Assembly: GCA_902801155.1 (NCBI GenBank)
Contig: CADCHG010000005.1
Span: 1 to 64,000, forward strand
DNA from: an uncultured Prevotellaceae bacterium
GTDB taxonomy: Bacteria; Bacteroidota; Bacteroidia; Bacteroidales; Bacteroidaceae
Reading direction: 5' to 3'
Length of the DNA stretch: 64,000 nucleotides
Both the position numbers and the translations under genes were made by a program. The notes beneath the pieces were generated by a model. It was not told the DNA's origin, made no database searches, and worked only from the letters and a program-made list of their open reading frames with translations. Position 1 is the first letter of the stretch; each line of letters starts with the position of its first letter. Below, in pieces: positions 33,820 through 42,791 of the stretch.

Positions 33820-33858
33820 CTTTCGACGTTTACCCCCATGTCTTTCGACGTTTACCCC
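33820..33858 (-). promoter_or_regulatory. Candidate LytTR-type operator (two direct repeats)
   Basis: CTTTCGACGTTTACCC occurs at 33820-33835 and 33842-33857, exactly 22 bp apart, directly upstream of the expected -33 region of the Spy-like gene. Two direct repeats on one helical face just upstream of a promoter match known LytTR-domain binding geometry. The regulator is not in the window. Confidence 0.55.
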
Positions 33859-34111
33859 TATATTTTTTCAATGAATCCCTCTAAATACTTAATTCCTTAG
33901 ATGAACGACTATATTTCGAACACCCCACAAAAAGCGCTTGCCTATAATGTATTGGTAGGAAGTAGTTAAGTATTTTTTAAAACACCTCTATACGAATTGA
34001 AATTGATAATTGGCTTGCTTTAGCTTGGTGAGTTTGGCGAATAAATTAAAAGATTAAGGGAAAAATAAAATCGTTGAACTAACGTTAAAATAAGAAACAA
34101 AATCATAGATA

Positions 34112-34558
34112 ATGTATATGAAAAATATTGCAATAGCATCTGTATTAATGGTCGTGCTGTTCTGTACGAGTTGCAGGAATAGTACGAATATGACACCGAA
34201 TGCGAAAACGGAAAGTCTGGACTCTCTGCAAAACGGACAATCGGATGGTTCTGACAGTATAGTTGCCAAGAAAAGTGGGATTACTGCGGAAATGGCTTAC
34301 AAGGGCGTGAACAACTATTGCCATAAGGAATATGACTGGAGCGCGGCAAAAGAGAATCCTTCAATGATGTATGTACAAATGGGTGAGGAGACGGAAACGG
34401 GGTATAAGGTGGTGTTCCGCAGCTATACCGGCTCTTTCGTGTATTTCTATGTTGACAAGGCAACGGGCAAGACGAGGATGGTTGACTTTGTTCCTGCTCT
34501 TAACATTGAGGAGGAGAGCGGCACGATTGACTTGCTTGAGTACTTGAAGACCCCCTAA
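34112..34558 (+). CDS. Small lipoprotein of unknown function
   Basis: A 148-residue predicted lipoprotein: lipobox LFCTSC near residues 17-22, then a Ser/Thr/Asn-rich linker to about 50, then a compact domain starting GITAEMAYKGVNNYCHKEYD with EETETGYKVVFRSYTGSFVY and FYVDKATGKTRMVDFVP. The domain looks like a small beta-rich fold with conserved aromatics. No family recognised. A second ATG at 34118 (MKNIAIAS) gives a cleaner signal peptide and may be the true start. No strong -7 box was found upstream. Confidence 0.75.
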   Translation: MYMKNIAIASVLMVVLFCTSCRNSTNMTPNAKTESLDSLQNGQSDGSDSIVAKKSGITAEMAYKGVNNYCHKEYDWSAAKENPSMMYVQMGEETETGYKVVFRSYTGSFVYFYVDKATGKTRMVDFVPALNIEEESGTIDLLEYLKTP

Positions 34559-34889
34559 GGTACTGAAAAAGGTTCCGCTTGCGCGGAGAGTTGGAAAGAA
34601 AATTCTCTTTATTAAACCAGTAAATTATTTAATTAAACGAACACAGATTGCACGGATTTAACGGATATGCTCGCTTGCGCTCGTGATTGACATTTGAGAA
34701 ATCCTTGATATCTGTGGTTAATATAAACTGAACACGGAAGACACAAAATAAACGGAACTTCCGTTCCATTCGTGCTTTCTGTGTTTGAAAAGTAAATGGG
34801 GGCACGTTAAGAAAAAATAGATAGCATGACCTTGCTGGTTATACTATCTATTTTATTAACATATCCTCTAAACGTACAAGCTGTATATA
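34559..34889. other. Intergenic repeat region upstream of purN's end
   Basis: Contains a copy of the ACACAGATTG foldback (34636-34722: CACAGATTGCACGGATTTAA, GCTCGCTTGCGCTCGTGATT, ATATCTGTGGT), related to 20999-21115, and a hairpin at 34811-34853 in which AAAATAGATAG pairs with CTATCTATTTT, which could terminate purN transcripts or the lipoprotein gene. Confidence 0.6.
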
Positions 34890-34949
34890 CTCCCTCTAAA
34901 GGGGGTGAGGGGCGGAGCCTTTCCTTTGGGAAGGACGGGTTAGGCTTTT
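34890..34949 (-). repeat. 3'-end palindromic repeat after purN
   Basis: Minus strand, directly after the TAG stop: AAAAGCCTAACCCGTCCTTC, CCAAAGGAAAGGCTC, then CGCCCCTCACCCCCTTTAGA. This copy carries both the AAGCCTAACC lead and the CCCCTCACC core in tandem, linking the two sub-types. Confidence 0.82.
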
Positions 34950-35525
34950 CTACCCTTTTTTAATACACTCCTCAATCACTTTTGGGAAATACACCATTTC
35001 CAGTTCGTGAACCTTGTCGGCAATTGTATCGGGAGTATCTTCTTCTGTGAGAGCAACACGGAACTGGGCGATATGCTCACCGGCATCGAGTTCGTTGTTC
35101 ACGTAGTGGATTGTGATGCCAGATTCCTTCTCGCCGGCAGCCTTCACAGCCTCATGCACATGATGTCCGTACATACCCTTACCGCCGTACTTAGGCAACA
35201 GGGCTGGGTGAATGTTAATGATACGCTTTGGATAAGCATCTATCATATAGTCAGGAATACGGACGAGGCAACCTGCAAGGATGATGAAATCGCATCCTTT
35301 CACAGTGTTCATGACAAGTTCGCTGTCCTCCTCAAACTGCTTGCGAGTGATTATGCTGCATGGTATTCCATGATTCTTGGCACGTGTAACTGCGTAGGCA
35401 TCAGCCTTGTTGCTGATAACAACCGAAATTTCTACATCAGGATTGTTCTTGAAGTAATTGATGATATTCTCCAAGTTGGTACCGCCTCCACTAACCAGGA
35501 CTGCCAGTTTTGTTATTTTATTCAT
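34950..35525 (-). CDS. purN: Phosphoribosylglycinamide formyltransferase
   Basis: Third step of purine biosynthesis: transfers a formyl group from 10-formyl-THF to GAR. The 191-residue length is typical. Motifs: LAVLVSGGGTNLENII at the start, VVISNKADAYAVTRAKNHGI, ILAGCLVRIPDYMIDAY near 88-104, and the catalytic block RIINIHPALLPKYGGKGMYG with the essential Asn and His, then ESGITIHYVNNELDAGEHI with the catalytic Asp. The start at 35525 (MNKITKLAV) is favoured because it lies about 40 nt after the -7 box at 35567-35574. Confidence 0.96.
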   Translation of the reverse strand: MNKITKLAVLVSGGGTNLENIINYFKNNPDVEISVVISNKADAYAVTRAKNHGIPCSIITRKQFEEDSELVMNTVKGCDFIILAGCLVRIPDYMIDAYPKRIINIHPALLPKYGGKGMYGHHVHEAVKAAGEKESGITIHYVNNELDAGEHIAQFRVALTEEDTPDTIADKVHELEMVYFPKVIEECIKKG

Positions 35526-35566
35526 ATTTTGATTACCCACAGTAAGCTATTCTTACAAATTGGATG

Positions 35567-35574
35567 CAAAATTA
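35567..35574 (-). promoter_or_regulatory. -7 box for purN
   Basis: TAATTTTG on the minus strand. Confidence 0.55.
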
Positions 35575-35638
35575 CTAAAATATCAGCAGTTTCAACACAA
35601 ATAACAGCAGTATTTCTGTCAAATGGCAAGTATTTTAA

Positions 35639-37000
35639 CTATTTTTCAGACTTGCCCGTATAGAAATCTGTTATTCTTCTGATAGCCCTTGCGCATACCG
35701 GACAGAAATCGCGCACCTCGTTTATCTTCATCCTGCATTCTTGTGCCGGACGATAGCAGCCCTTCTCCTGATAGCCACCGCCTTCGAAGACTCCTACCAC
35801 TTGGGTAGCCGCATTAAGAGCCTCCACAGCCTTCGCATCATTGAAGTCAATAGTCTTATAGTCAGGCACTTTAGGGTTCTTTGGTGTAGGAACAGGCTGA
35901 TTCTCAGGCATCATATCCTCCCACTTGCTTTTAAAATTCACGAGCGTGGTGAGATTGGGTTCCCACGGTTCTGTATCGGCAGGGTAATACACATCAGCCG
36001 AGTTGCCATATTCATACTCGTCGCCAAGTCCGCCAAACGAATGCCCGAACTCATGCACAAGCACTTCCTTGAAAGTAGGATGGTCGGATGTCACAACAGT
36101 TACCTGATTATATATTCCGCCACCGCCGTATATATCAGAATTGGCAAGTATGATAACATGCTCGAAAGGTACCCCCGAAAGCAGGTCATAGACCTTGTGC
36201 ATATTGCGCGTGGTGAGGTATCGGTCGCTGTAGAACGTGCTGTAATGAGAGTCGGTGGCGGTATTCGTCCATTTGCCTTTGAGTGGGACGGAAGGTCCAG
36301 ATTGAAGGGATGGAGCTGCCACAGCCACCACATTGAAGCGGTTTTTCATGCTCTTGAAAGGCTCATAGGCGAAGAGAGCCTCTACCGCACGTCCGCAATC
36401 GGCATAGAACTTATTCCTCTCTGCCTCGGTATATCCCTCTGCAAGGATGGCGATGTCGATGCAGTCGGTAATGTTAGCATTTGCAGCGTTGTTTCCCTTC
36501 CAGATATAGCGGAAAGGCACGCCTGTGGCACCTATCTTACGTATTAGGATATCCTTTGGGTCAATGGTGTGCGTGAACTTTGAAGTCACCACGTTATGGT
36601 TATTCGTCAGGGTAACGGTGACATCGACCTTGTTCTTCGGGAACGGGATGTTATAGCTTGTCTCGAATGCCCTGTCGGTTGTTTTTGCCTCTGCCTCAAG
36701 CTGCCATTCCTGGAAGAGAGTAGAGAAGGTCCAGACGTATATCACCTCATGCGAGTTATGATCAGTGACCGTTATCTGTCCGTTTCCGTTCAGGAATTTC
36801 TCTGCCAGACGCGCCCTTCTGCCTGCCCATTTCTCCTGACGCTTCACATTCTCAAGATAGATATGCTGTTCGTGGTCGTTTCCTGCAAAGATATAGTCAA
36901 GACGCAGGGTTGCATCCTCGAAATACTTGTTAAAATCCTGCGCCTCCATTGGCAATACAAAAAGCAGAGCCAAAGATGCCAATAATATCATTTTTTTCAT
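35639..37000 (-). CDS. Secreted M64-family metallopeptidase
   Basis: A 453-residue exported zinc protease related to IgA peptidase M64. Signal peptide MKKMILLASLALLFVLPMEA is followed by the N-terminal M64 beta-sandwich (about 22-150, starting FNKYFEDATLRLDYIFAGN). The catalytic domain shows the zinc-binding HEFGHSFGGLGDEYEYG near residues 313-329, with the third ligand probably the Asp or Glu of GDEY. The C-terminal Cys-rich segment GCYRPAQECRMKINEVRDFC suggests disulfides. It starts 10 bp after the BaiN-type gene, so the two are likely one transcript. By family knowledge it may degrade host or dietary proteins; the substrate is unknown. Confidence 0.92.
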   Translation of the reverse strand: MKKMILLASLALLFVLPMEAQDFNKYFEDATLRLDYIFAGNDHEQHIYLENVKRQEKWAGRRARLAEKFLNGNGQITVTDHNSHEVIYVWTFSTLFQEWQLEAEAKTTDRAFETSYNIPFPKNKVDVTVTLTNNHNVVTSKFTHTIDPKDILIRKIGATGVPFRYIWKGNNAANANITDCIDIAILAEGYTEAERNKFYADCGRAVEALFAYEPFKSMKNRFNVVAVAAPSLQSGPSVPLKGKWTNTATDSHYSTFYSDRYLTTRNMHKVYDLLSGVPFEHVIILANSDIYGGGGIYNQVTVVTSDHPTFKEVLVHEFGHSFGGLGDEYEYGNSADVYYPADTEPWEPNLTTLVNFKSKWEDMMPENQPVPTPKNPKVPDYKTIDFNDAKAVEALNAATQVVGVFEGGGYQEKGCYRPAQECRMKINEVRDFCPVCARAIRRITDFYTGKSEK

Positions 37001-37010
37001 TTTAAACTAT

Positions 37011-38237
37011 TCATTTTTCATTTAAAGACGATGCCACTACCCACCCCATAGTCCATGCTGCCTGAAGATTGAAACCACCTGTGATGGCATCTACATCGGT
37101 TACTTCGCCTGCGAAATAAAGCCCTGGGTGGTTCTTTGCCTCAAGGGTGTCGTGTTTCAGACAGTTAAGCGATACACCACCACAAGTTACGAACTCATCC
37201 TTGTAGCGGTTCTTTCCTGTGACGTGATAGCAATCGGAGGTGAGCACGTTAAGGAGTCTGTTGAACGCCTTGCCCTGAAGCTCGCTCCATCGCATTTCAG
37301 CCGACAGCTTTGCCCTCTGCACCAGATGCGCCCATAGTCTTGCGTTGAGAGCCGAAGGATATGCCGATGTAATCTTCTTTGCAGAATGCTTACCGACATA
37401 CGATATGAGCATATTATGAACATCATCGTTGCTCATCTCATAGAGCCAGTTCACTATCACATCAGCCTCATATTGCTTCTCGGCTAGAATCCTCGCGCCA
37501 AGCGACGAAAGCTTTAGCACAGCCGGTCCGCTTATGCCCCAATGAGTGATAAGCAACGGGCCGCTAGTCTTTATCTTTGTTCCAGCAAGCGACACCTGTG
37601 CCTGTTCAACAACAGTACCCATCAATGAGGTAAGGCTCTTATCGGCAATGCACAGCGAGAACAAGCTCGGAACGGGTGGGACAATCTCCAAATCGAGACT
37701 TATGAGCATATCAAATCCGGAAGGAGAAGGATGTCCGCCAGTTGTGACGATAACCTTATCTGCCTCTATCACATTGGTATTTTCTGCCTTTGTATAGCTC
37801 ACGGCATAATATGGCAAGTGTGGCGCGATATCCATTACCTTACAGCCACAAAGGGTATTCACGCCAAGTCTGTTCATAAGCGATGTGAGCGTGAAGACTA
37901 TCTCCATAGCATCCTGCGACTGCGGAAACACGCACTCATCATCCTGAGTTACGAGCCCTACCCCTTCGCGCTCAAACCATTCGTAGGCATCCTTTGGTGA
38001 AAAATGATGGAATAGTTTCTTCATCAGGCGGAAACCACGAGGATATACCTGCTCCAAACTCTTCACCTCGGCAAACGAGTTGGTAAGGTTGCATCGTCCG
38101 CCACCGGTTATGGCAACCTTAGCCAAAGGTTTCGTGCCTTTCTCAAGCACCGTAACCTCTGCCTCCGGGCATCTCCGCTTAAGCTCAATGGCAGCAAAGC
38201 ATCCTGCCGCTCCTGCACCTATGATAACTATTCGCAT
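37011..38237 (-). CDS. BaiN/HI0933-family NAD(P)/FAD-dependent oxidoreductase
   Basis: A 408-residue flavoprotein. The N-terminal FAD motif is VIIGAGAAGCFAAIELKRR with VTVLEKG; then KVAITGGGRCNLTNS, the family signature near 45-58; VIVTTGGHPSPSGFDMLISL near 155-175; and the C-terminal GGVSLNCLKHDTLEAKNHPG, LYFAGEVTDVDAITGGFNLQ and AAWTMGW. Despite the BaiN name, the bile-acid role is established only for clostridial members; most relatives have no known substrate. The start at 38237 gives MRIVIIGAG. Upstream the small exported gene ends 16 bp before. Confidence 0.92.
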   Translation of the reverse strand: MRIVIIGAGAAGCFAAIELKRRCPEAEVTVLEKGTKPLAKVAITGGGRCNLTNSFAEVKSLEQVYPRGFRLMKKLFHHFSPKDAYEWFEREGVGLVTQDDECVFPQSQDAMEIVFTLTSLMNRLGVNTLCGCKVMDIAPHLPYYAVSYTKAENTNVIEADKVIVTTGGHPSPSGFDMLISLDLEIVPPVPSLFSLCIADKSLTSLMGTVVEQAQVSLAGTKIKTSGPLLITHWGISGPAVLKLSSLGARILAEKQYEADVIVNWLYEMSNDDVHNMLISYVGKHSAKKITSAYPSALNARLWAHLVQRAKLSAEMRWSELQGKAFNRLLNVLTSDCYHVTGKNRYKDEFVTCGGVSLNCLKHDTLEAKNHPGLYFAGEVTDVDAITGGFNLQAAWTMGWVVASSLNEK

Positions 38238-38252
38238 ATTCACGAAGGATAA

Positions 38253-38477
38253 TTACTTCAGGTAAATGCTCTTTATGAATTGTATTTTCTCAGTCTCTGA
38301 CCATTTACCGGGAAGCGAAACCTCACCATATGGGAAAACGAAGTATTCTATTAGGTTTTTGTATTGATTATATTTTGCACCGACAATTGTAGATTGGGCT
38401 ACCGCCTCTAAGGGCATGAAGCCCGAAACAAAAACGGAAATCAACAATAATCCGAATAGATGTTTTATATTATTCAT
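38253..38477 (-). CDS. Small secreted protein of unknown function
   Basis: A 74-residue exported protein with signal peptide ending AVA or VAQ near residue 27 (MNNIKHLFGLLLISVFVSGF). The remaining 46 residues (STIVGAKYNQYKNLIEYFVF, PYGEVSLPGKWSETEKIQFI) are aromatic-rich. No family recognised. It has its own -7 box at 38511-38518 and is probably the first gene of a unit with the BaiN-type flavoprotein and the M64 peptidase, which follow with gaps of 15 and 10 bp. Confidence 0.72.
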   Translation of the reverse strand: MNNIKHLFGLLLISVFVSGFMPLEAVAQSTIVGAKYNQYKNLIEYFVFPYGEVSLPGKWSETEKIQFIKSIYLK

Positions 38478-38510
38478 AAGAGGGATTATGCATTAATAAT
38501 GTTTTAAGTG

Positions 38511-38518
38511 CAAAGTTA
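38511..38518 (-). promoter_or_regulatory. -7 box for the 38.2-35.6 kb gene unit
   Basis: TAACTTTG on the minus strand, 34 nt before the small secreted protein start. Confidence 0.6.
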
Positions 38519-38674
38519 CACAAAATTCCTGATAATGCCAAAATAACAAGTAACAGATCCACAAAAATTAAGATAAAAATCCCACACTTCCAAATATTTT
38601 TTTATTTATGTTTAGTAAGTAGCCTGAAAGGCCACATAGTACACATATAAAAAAAACACACACGAAAAACAAGA

Positions 38675-38712
38675 AGTAGATAGTCAAAGCATTATGCGTT
38701 ACACTATCTACT
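38675..38712 (-). terminator. Terminator after the 38765-39610 gene
   Basis: AGTAGATAGT pairs with ACTATCTACT around an 18-nt loop; on the minus strand a T-rich stretch (TCTTGTTTTTCG) follows. A similar TAGATAG hairpin lies at 34811-34853. Confidence 0.65.
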
Positions 38713-38764
38713 CCTTAATTATTTACTCTTAATCATTCAAGATACATCAAACAGCACAAGTTGT

Positions 38765-39610
38765 TTAGAATCCAAAGTCATGATCTTCATACACCGCGAA
38801 CGGAAGGTAAATAACGGCAGCAGCCAACGCTCCAAGCCCGACTTGTGCAAATATAGCAGTATTCGATTTCCCACTAGTAAAAACGAAGTATGGGGTTGTA
38901 TTAAGCATATAGCCACGCTTCACATCTTTAGAACGCACAATACGAATGCTTGACACATATTCTTTTACAGCCGTACGGTGCGAGTCCTCCCCTTTCTCGT
39001 TAAAACTATATTCTACATCGGCTGCAAGCATAAGTGGTGTAGTATCAGCAGTATAGTCACGGTTATCGCCTTTATGGAACTTTTCTCCTGTATCCAGAAA
39101 GCGTCCTTTGCCTTTTACAGAGAAAAATCCTCCCCCTATATCAATCATGTCTGTACGAAGTTTTTCAGGGAGCCCATCCCACTCATATACCACTGAACGT
39201 CCATGAGGAGCAATGGCCAACACTCGCTGGTCGTAGATGGTATGACTACGGGTATAGCTCTCACTATCAATCGTTTTTGTTTTGAATATCCTATCCTCTT
39301 CGGTAACGACGCTATGCTGCGTAGTATGGCTCTCTGTGTTCGATTGTCGTATAAACATCGGTTCTGATACACCATTAACCAACGAGAACGACCGTTTTCG
39401 ATGTATGAACACCACTTTATCCGTGAGGTTCTCTATTTCCAGAAGAGCCTCCCCTTCTGAATCAATTACAATACTTGCCCTGATGACGCCATCTTCAGAG
39501 ACCTGTGTACCTGTGGCTGCCATTTGGCAGAAAACGCCCACTTTACGCGCTGATGCTGACCATGTGATGGTTAGTAGTGCTGATATCAGCAAAAAGAATT
39601 TCTTAGTCAT
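38765..39610 (-). CDS. Secreted protein of unknown function with C-terminal hydrophobic segment
   Basis: A 281-residue exported protein. Signal peptide MTKKFFLLISALLTITWSASA. Residues about 22-110 form a beta-rich domain starting KVGVFCQMAATGTQVSEDGV, with LLEIENLTDKVVFIHRKRSF. A hydrophobic stretch near the C-terminus (VGLGALAAAVIYLPFAVYED) could span a membrane. No family recognised. The start at 39610 lies 37 nt downstream of the -7 box at 39647-39654; the longer frame to 39649 would begin upstream of transcription. Confidence 0.75.
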   Translation of the reverse strand: MTKKFFLLISALLTITWSASARKVGVFCQMAATGTQVSEDGVIRASIVIDSEGEALLEIENLTDKVVFIHRKRSFSLVNGVSEPMFIRQSNTESHTTQHSVVTEEDRIFKTKTIDSESYTRSHTIYDQRVLAIAPHGRSVVYEWDGLPEKLRTDMIDIGGGFFSVKGKGRFLDTGEKFHKGDNRDYTADTTPLMLAADVEYSFNEKGEDSHRTAVKEYVSSIRIVRSKDVKRGYMLNTTPYFVFTSGKSNTAIFAQVGLGALAAAVIYLPFAVYEDHDFGF

Positions 39611-39646
39611 AGTATTACAGTTTTTTAGTATAATAGTATTTTCCTG

Positions 39647-39654
39647 CAAAGATA
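39647..39654 (-). promoter_or_regulatory. -7 box for the 38765-39610 gene
   Basis: TATCTTTG on the minus strand. Confidence 0.6.
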
Positions 39655-39781
39655 GCAGGTTTCACCTTGTCAAGCAAGGGAGATTCCCTACTTGCCTGAT
39701 GGATTTTCCCTATTTTCAGAAATCTGCACTTTACAAAAATGAAGATGGAGGATTTTCAAAATATATCATAGGTTAGTAAAA

Positions 39782-39816
39782 ACAAAAAACCTGATTGCCA
39801 AATCGACAATCAGGTT
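39782..39816 (-). terminator. Terminator after the T9SS-tailed protein gene
   Basis: Minus strand AACCTGATTG pairs with CAATCAGGTT around a 9-nt loop and runs into TTTTTTG. Confidence 0.88.
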
Positions 39817-39837
39817 ATTGTACTTATGTTATGGCCT

Positions 39838-41397
39838 CTATTTCGCCATAAACTTCTTTCCATTCTGGATATAAATCTGTCCTTTCTGAGTAGCATTCAC
39901 CCTCTGACCGCTAATGTTGTAGATAGCCTGTTCATTGTCAGCAGAAACTGCAACCGAGGTTATGCCTGTGGTGGTTGAAGGTTTATATTCTGAATAATAA
40001 TATGTTGTACGACTCAACTCCTTACCATTTGCATCGGTGGTATAGAAGTCAATAATATTGAAATGAGTCTCCTTCGCCATAAAAACAGGACTCTGTGTAT
40101 TCTGATCATATTCATAGTTGGTTGTCTTTACGAGTTCAAGGCTGCCCCCTTCCGCATATTTGGGATTCTCGTAATACTCCTCACGTACCAAATCATTATA
40201 CTCATTATATGTAAATTTCACTAATTCTACACATACAAGTTTATCATTAATAATGGTATAAATACCACGACTTTTAAGAATGTCATTTTCTTTTATTGAA
40301 TATGAGAAACAGCTTCTATAGCCATTTACACCAAAAACAGAAAGTTCCGCATAACCATCTTCGCTGCCAGGAACAAAATATTCAAAACCAGCTTCCTTCC
40401 ATGTCTTACCACCATCATCGCTACTGCTATTATCACTACGATAATAGTAACTACCTCCTTCCATCGTGAAATATGTATATAAAGATTTGCAAACAGGGGT
40501 TTCTACCTTTCCCTCAACCTTTGATCCTATTTTTTCTTTCAAAAGTCCATCTTCCGCATAAACGTTTTTGAATATAGTCTTAACATTATCATCAAATTGC
40601 TCTGTAGGATTTCCTTTTTCATCATATAGTATATAACGATTCAATACATATTCTCCATTTTTGAATTCGTATCCTTTATATGACTCCTTATTACCATTAT
40701 CGTTGAATGCAAATACATTTTTATTGGTTGCAACCCATTCTCCATCTACCCATTGATAGGAAGCATTTTCTGTTAAATTACCATTTTCTGAGTATTTACA
40801 TTCATATTTGCTAGAAGGTATTTCCTTGCCATTCACAACATTAATATTCACATAACCCAACTGACGTTTCTGGGTATCAAACGTAAACTCATAAATGCTT
40901 GTAACATCTCCGTCAATATTATAATTCTTCTGAATTTGTATTGTATTATTTGTTTCTACATCAATTCTATAGTCACTTGTGGATGATAATCCAAATTTAC
41001 CTTGAAAAGCACGAGAATAAAACTCATCCGAAACGACATTGCCTTCTGAATCAAGAATTAACTTGTTCCCAATGAACGGAACATATTCATCCCCTTCAAC
41101 TAAATAACTCATAGATCCAACCTGACGTCCTTTATTATCATATGATGCAATTAGCTTTGACGTTATTTTGCCTTCATTATCACGTGAGTACTCAGTTTTT
41201 GTATAGCTGCCATCTTCTGCATATTCATAGACAGTGGTAACAAAACCATCAACTACAATACTGTCACGTTTGAATTCCGAAAGGGAAGAGGCCTGTTTCT
41301 TTACAATTTCAGAATTATTTAAATTATCTTTTGGCTGCTGCGCAAATGATACTGTTGCTCCACAAAGAAGCATTCCAAGAAGTAGAGATTTCTTCAT
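39838..41397 (-). CDS. Secreted repeat protein with type IX secretion (T9SS) C-terminal tail
   Basis: A 519-residue exported protein. Signal peptide MKKSLLLGMLLCGATVSFAQ. The body is made of repeated short beta units of the kind YEYAEDGSYTKTEYSRDNEG, YDNKGRQVGSMSYLVEGDEY and YNEYNDLVREEYYENPKYAE, resembling RHS/YD-type wedge repeats. The last 40 residues (IYNISGQRVNATQKGQIYIQ, NGKKFMAK) are a Prevotella-type T9SS sorting domain, so the protein is likely exported to the surface and anchored. Function is unknown; adhesion or surface structure is a guess. It is monocistronic, with -7 box at 41479-41486 and a strong terminator. Confidence 0.82.
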   Translation of the reverse strand: MKKSLLLGMLLCGATVSFAQQPKDNLNNSEIVKKQASSLSEFKRDSIVVDGFVTTVYEYAEDGSYTKTEYSRDNEGKITSKLIASYDNKGRQVGSMSYLVEGDEYVPFIGNKLILDSEGNVVSDEFYSRAFQGKFGLSSTSDYRIDVETNNTIQIQKNYNIDGDVTSIYEFTFDTQKRQLGYVNINVVNGKEIPSSKYECKYSENGNLTENASYQWVDGEWVATNKNVFAFNDNGNKESYKGYEFKNGEYVLNRYILYDEKGNPTEQFDDNVKTIFKNVYAEDGLLKEKIGSKVEGKVETPVCKSLYTYFTMEGGSYYYRSDNSSSDDGGKTWKEAGFEYFVPGSEDGYAELSVFGVNGYRSCFSYSIKENDILKSRGIYTIINDKLVCVELVKFTYNEYNDLVREEYYENPKYAEGGSLELVKTTNYEYDQNTQSPVFMAKETHFNIIDFYTTDANGKELSRTTYYYSEYKPSTTTGITSVAVSADNEQAIYNISGQRVNATQKGQIYIQNGKKFMAK

Positions 41398-41478
41398 AAG
41401 TTTATTTTTAGGTTTTACTATCTATAACACTCATAGGCAATCATATGTTGCGAAGAGTAATCATAGCAATTTCAGGTA

Positions 41479-41486
41479 CAAAAGTA
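41479..41486 (-). promoter_or_regulatory. -7 box for the T9SS-tailed protein gene
   Basis: TACTTTTG on the minus strand. Confidence 0.55.
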
Positions 41487-41560
41487 CATAATTATTTTAT
41501 TATTTCAAAACTTTGGTAGAATATTTTATATGATATAATGCATTTTTACTATCCACAAAA

Positions 41561-41606
41561 AATATAATCAGGTGACAAGCCGTTTTGCCTATCACCTGAT
41601 TATATT
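41561..41606 (-). terminator. Terminator after the 41621-42712 gene
   Basis: AATATAATCAGGTGA pairs perfectly with TCACCTGATTATATT around a 16-nt loop; TTTTTTGTGG follows on the minus strand. Confidence 0.88.
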
Positions 41607-41620
41607 CTATTTTTTAATCT

Positions 41621-42712
41621 TTACCAATTTTCCTTATAATTCTCAGACTCTCCATGGATACGTTTCTTCAACGTTCTCCAGTCCTTTGGTACATTGAAGC
41701 AATTCCTTGAGAAATTGACTAGGATATAGAATCCGTCACTATCTTTGCAGGAATATATATCCAGTTTATTACCTTTTCTCGGCATTATACCACCTCCGGA
41801 GAACAGATTGGTAAGATAGCCATCGCTGAAATAATCTTCAGAAAGTATTGTATATGCCTCATTCGGATTAGCTGCAATATAATGACGTACACCATCCATC
41901 ACATGTTTGAGAACAGATTTTGCAGAAGTCTCATCAGCAAACTTACATACGAGTGTGTTGCTCTCACCGTCGTATTCCGGTTTTGGCATATTGAAGAAAT
42001 CATATCCCTTCTTGAGTGCCACCTTATCATCGTACCCCTTGAAATCATTTTCATATCTCACGACGATAGTGCGTTTTGTCATATTCTTATCCTTAAACAT
42101 AGGCTCTAATATTTGCATTAAAGACTCGATATTAAGAGCCGATTTTGCCGTAGATGTCATATCCAACAGAACTCTATATGACAATGACCATTGCGCCGTA
42201 TATATGCCTTCCTTGCAAGGTTTCATATCATACTTGAAAAAGATTCTGCCAAACTGATTGCTTCTTTTATAGTCGAAGCCCTCAGGCATATCCATCGGAG
42301 TTCCGTTTTCAGAAACTTTCTTAAGGGTAAGGCTGGAGACAATAGAATCCTTACATGGCTCATGAAACTCAAAATTATGACTCTCAATGGCATCTTTTGT
42401 CAGTTCTGCGATAGTCTTACGTATGTATTCTATTGCATGAATCTTTTTCTTCTCCATCTGCAACTGCTCAGCAGACATATTGCTGCCATCAGGCATTACA
42501 TAAGACTCCTGTTTCTCAATACCAGGCACTACATTCTGACTGATACTGAATCTTTTCAACAAGCCGTATTGTCTGAAATTATTATATTCACAAGCTTTTA
42601 CCATACCTATTTCCTTCAGATAGCAAAATAGGCTATCCACCTTAGGATGGCTCTGAGCATAACATACACTCTGTGCTGTCAATAGTATTATAAAGAAAAT
42701 AAACTGCTTCAT
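41621..42712 (-). CDS. Secreted protein of unknown function
   Basis: A 363-residue exported protein with signal peptide MKQFIFFIILLTAQSVCYAQ. The mature chain contains a helical region with MSAEQLQMEKKKIHAIEYIR, then alternating strand-like segments (FKYDMKPCKEGIYTAQWSLS, RTIVVRYENDFKGYDDKVAL) and ends with KDWRTLKKRIHGESENYKEN. There are few Cys residues and no catalytic motif. No family recognised. Monocistronic between a -7 box at 42784-42791 and a strong terminator. Confidence 0.75.
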   Translation of the reverse strand: MKQFIFFIILLTAQSVCYAQSHPKVDSLFCYLKEIGMVKACEYNNFRQYGLLKRFSISQNVVPGIEKQESYVMPDGSNMSAEQLQMEKKKIHAIEYIRKTIAELTKDAIESHNFEFHEPCKDSIVSSLTLKKVSENGTPMDMPEGFDYKRSNQFGRIFFKYDMKPCKEGIYTAQWSLSYRVLLDMTSTAKSALNIESLMQILEPMFKDKNMTKRTIVVRYENDFKGYDDKVALKKGYDFFNMPKPEYDGESNTLVCKFADETSAKSVLKHVMDGVRHYIAANPNEAYTILSEDYFSDGYLTNLFSGGGIMPRKGNKLDIYSCKDSDGFYILVNFSRNCFNVPKDWRTLKKRIHGESENYKENW

Positions 42713-42783
42713 ATTATTAACGATTATAGGGTTAAGAAGGAGGTCGCATAGCCTCTGCTACAAAAATCTCTTTTTCACATCGG

Positions 42784-42791
42784 CAAAGTTA
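42784..42791 (-). promoter_or_regulatory. -7 box for the 41621-42712 gene
   Basis: TAACTTTG on the minus strand within the divergent region 42713-43086. No clear TAnnTTTG box was seen for the plus-strand gene at 43087; the rest of this 374-bp gap shows nothing else. Confidence 0.6.
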
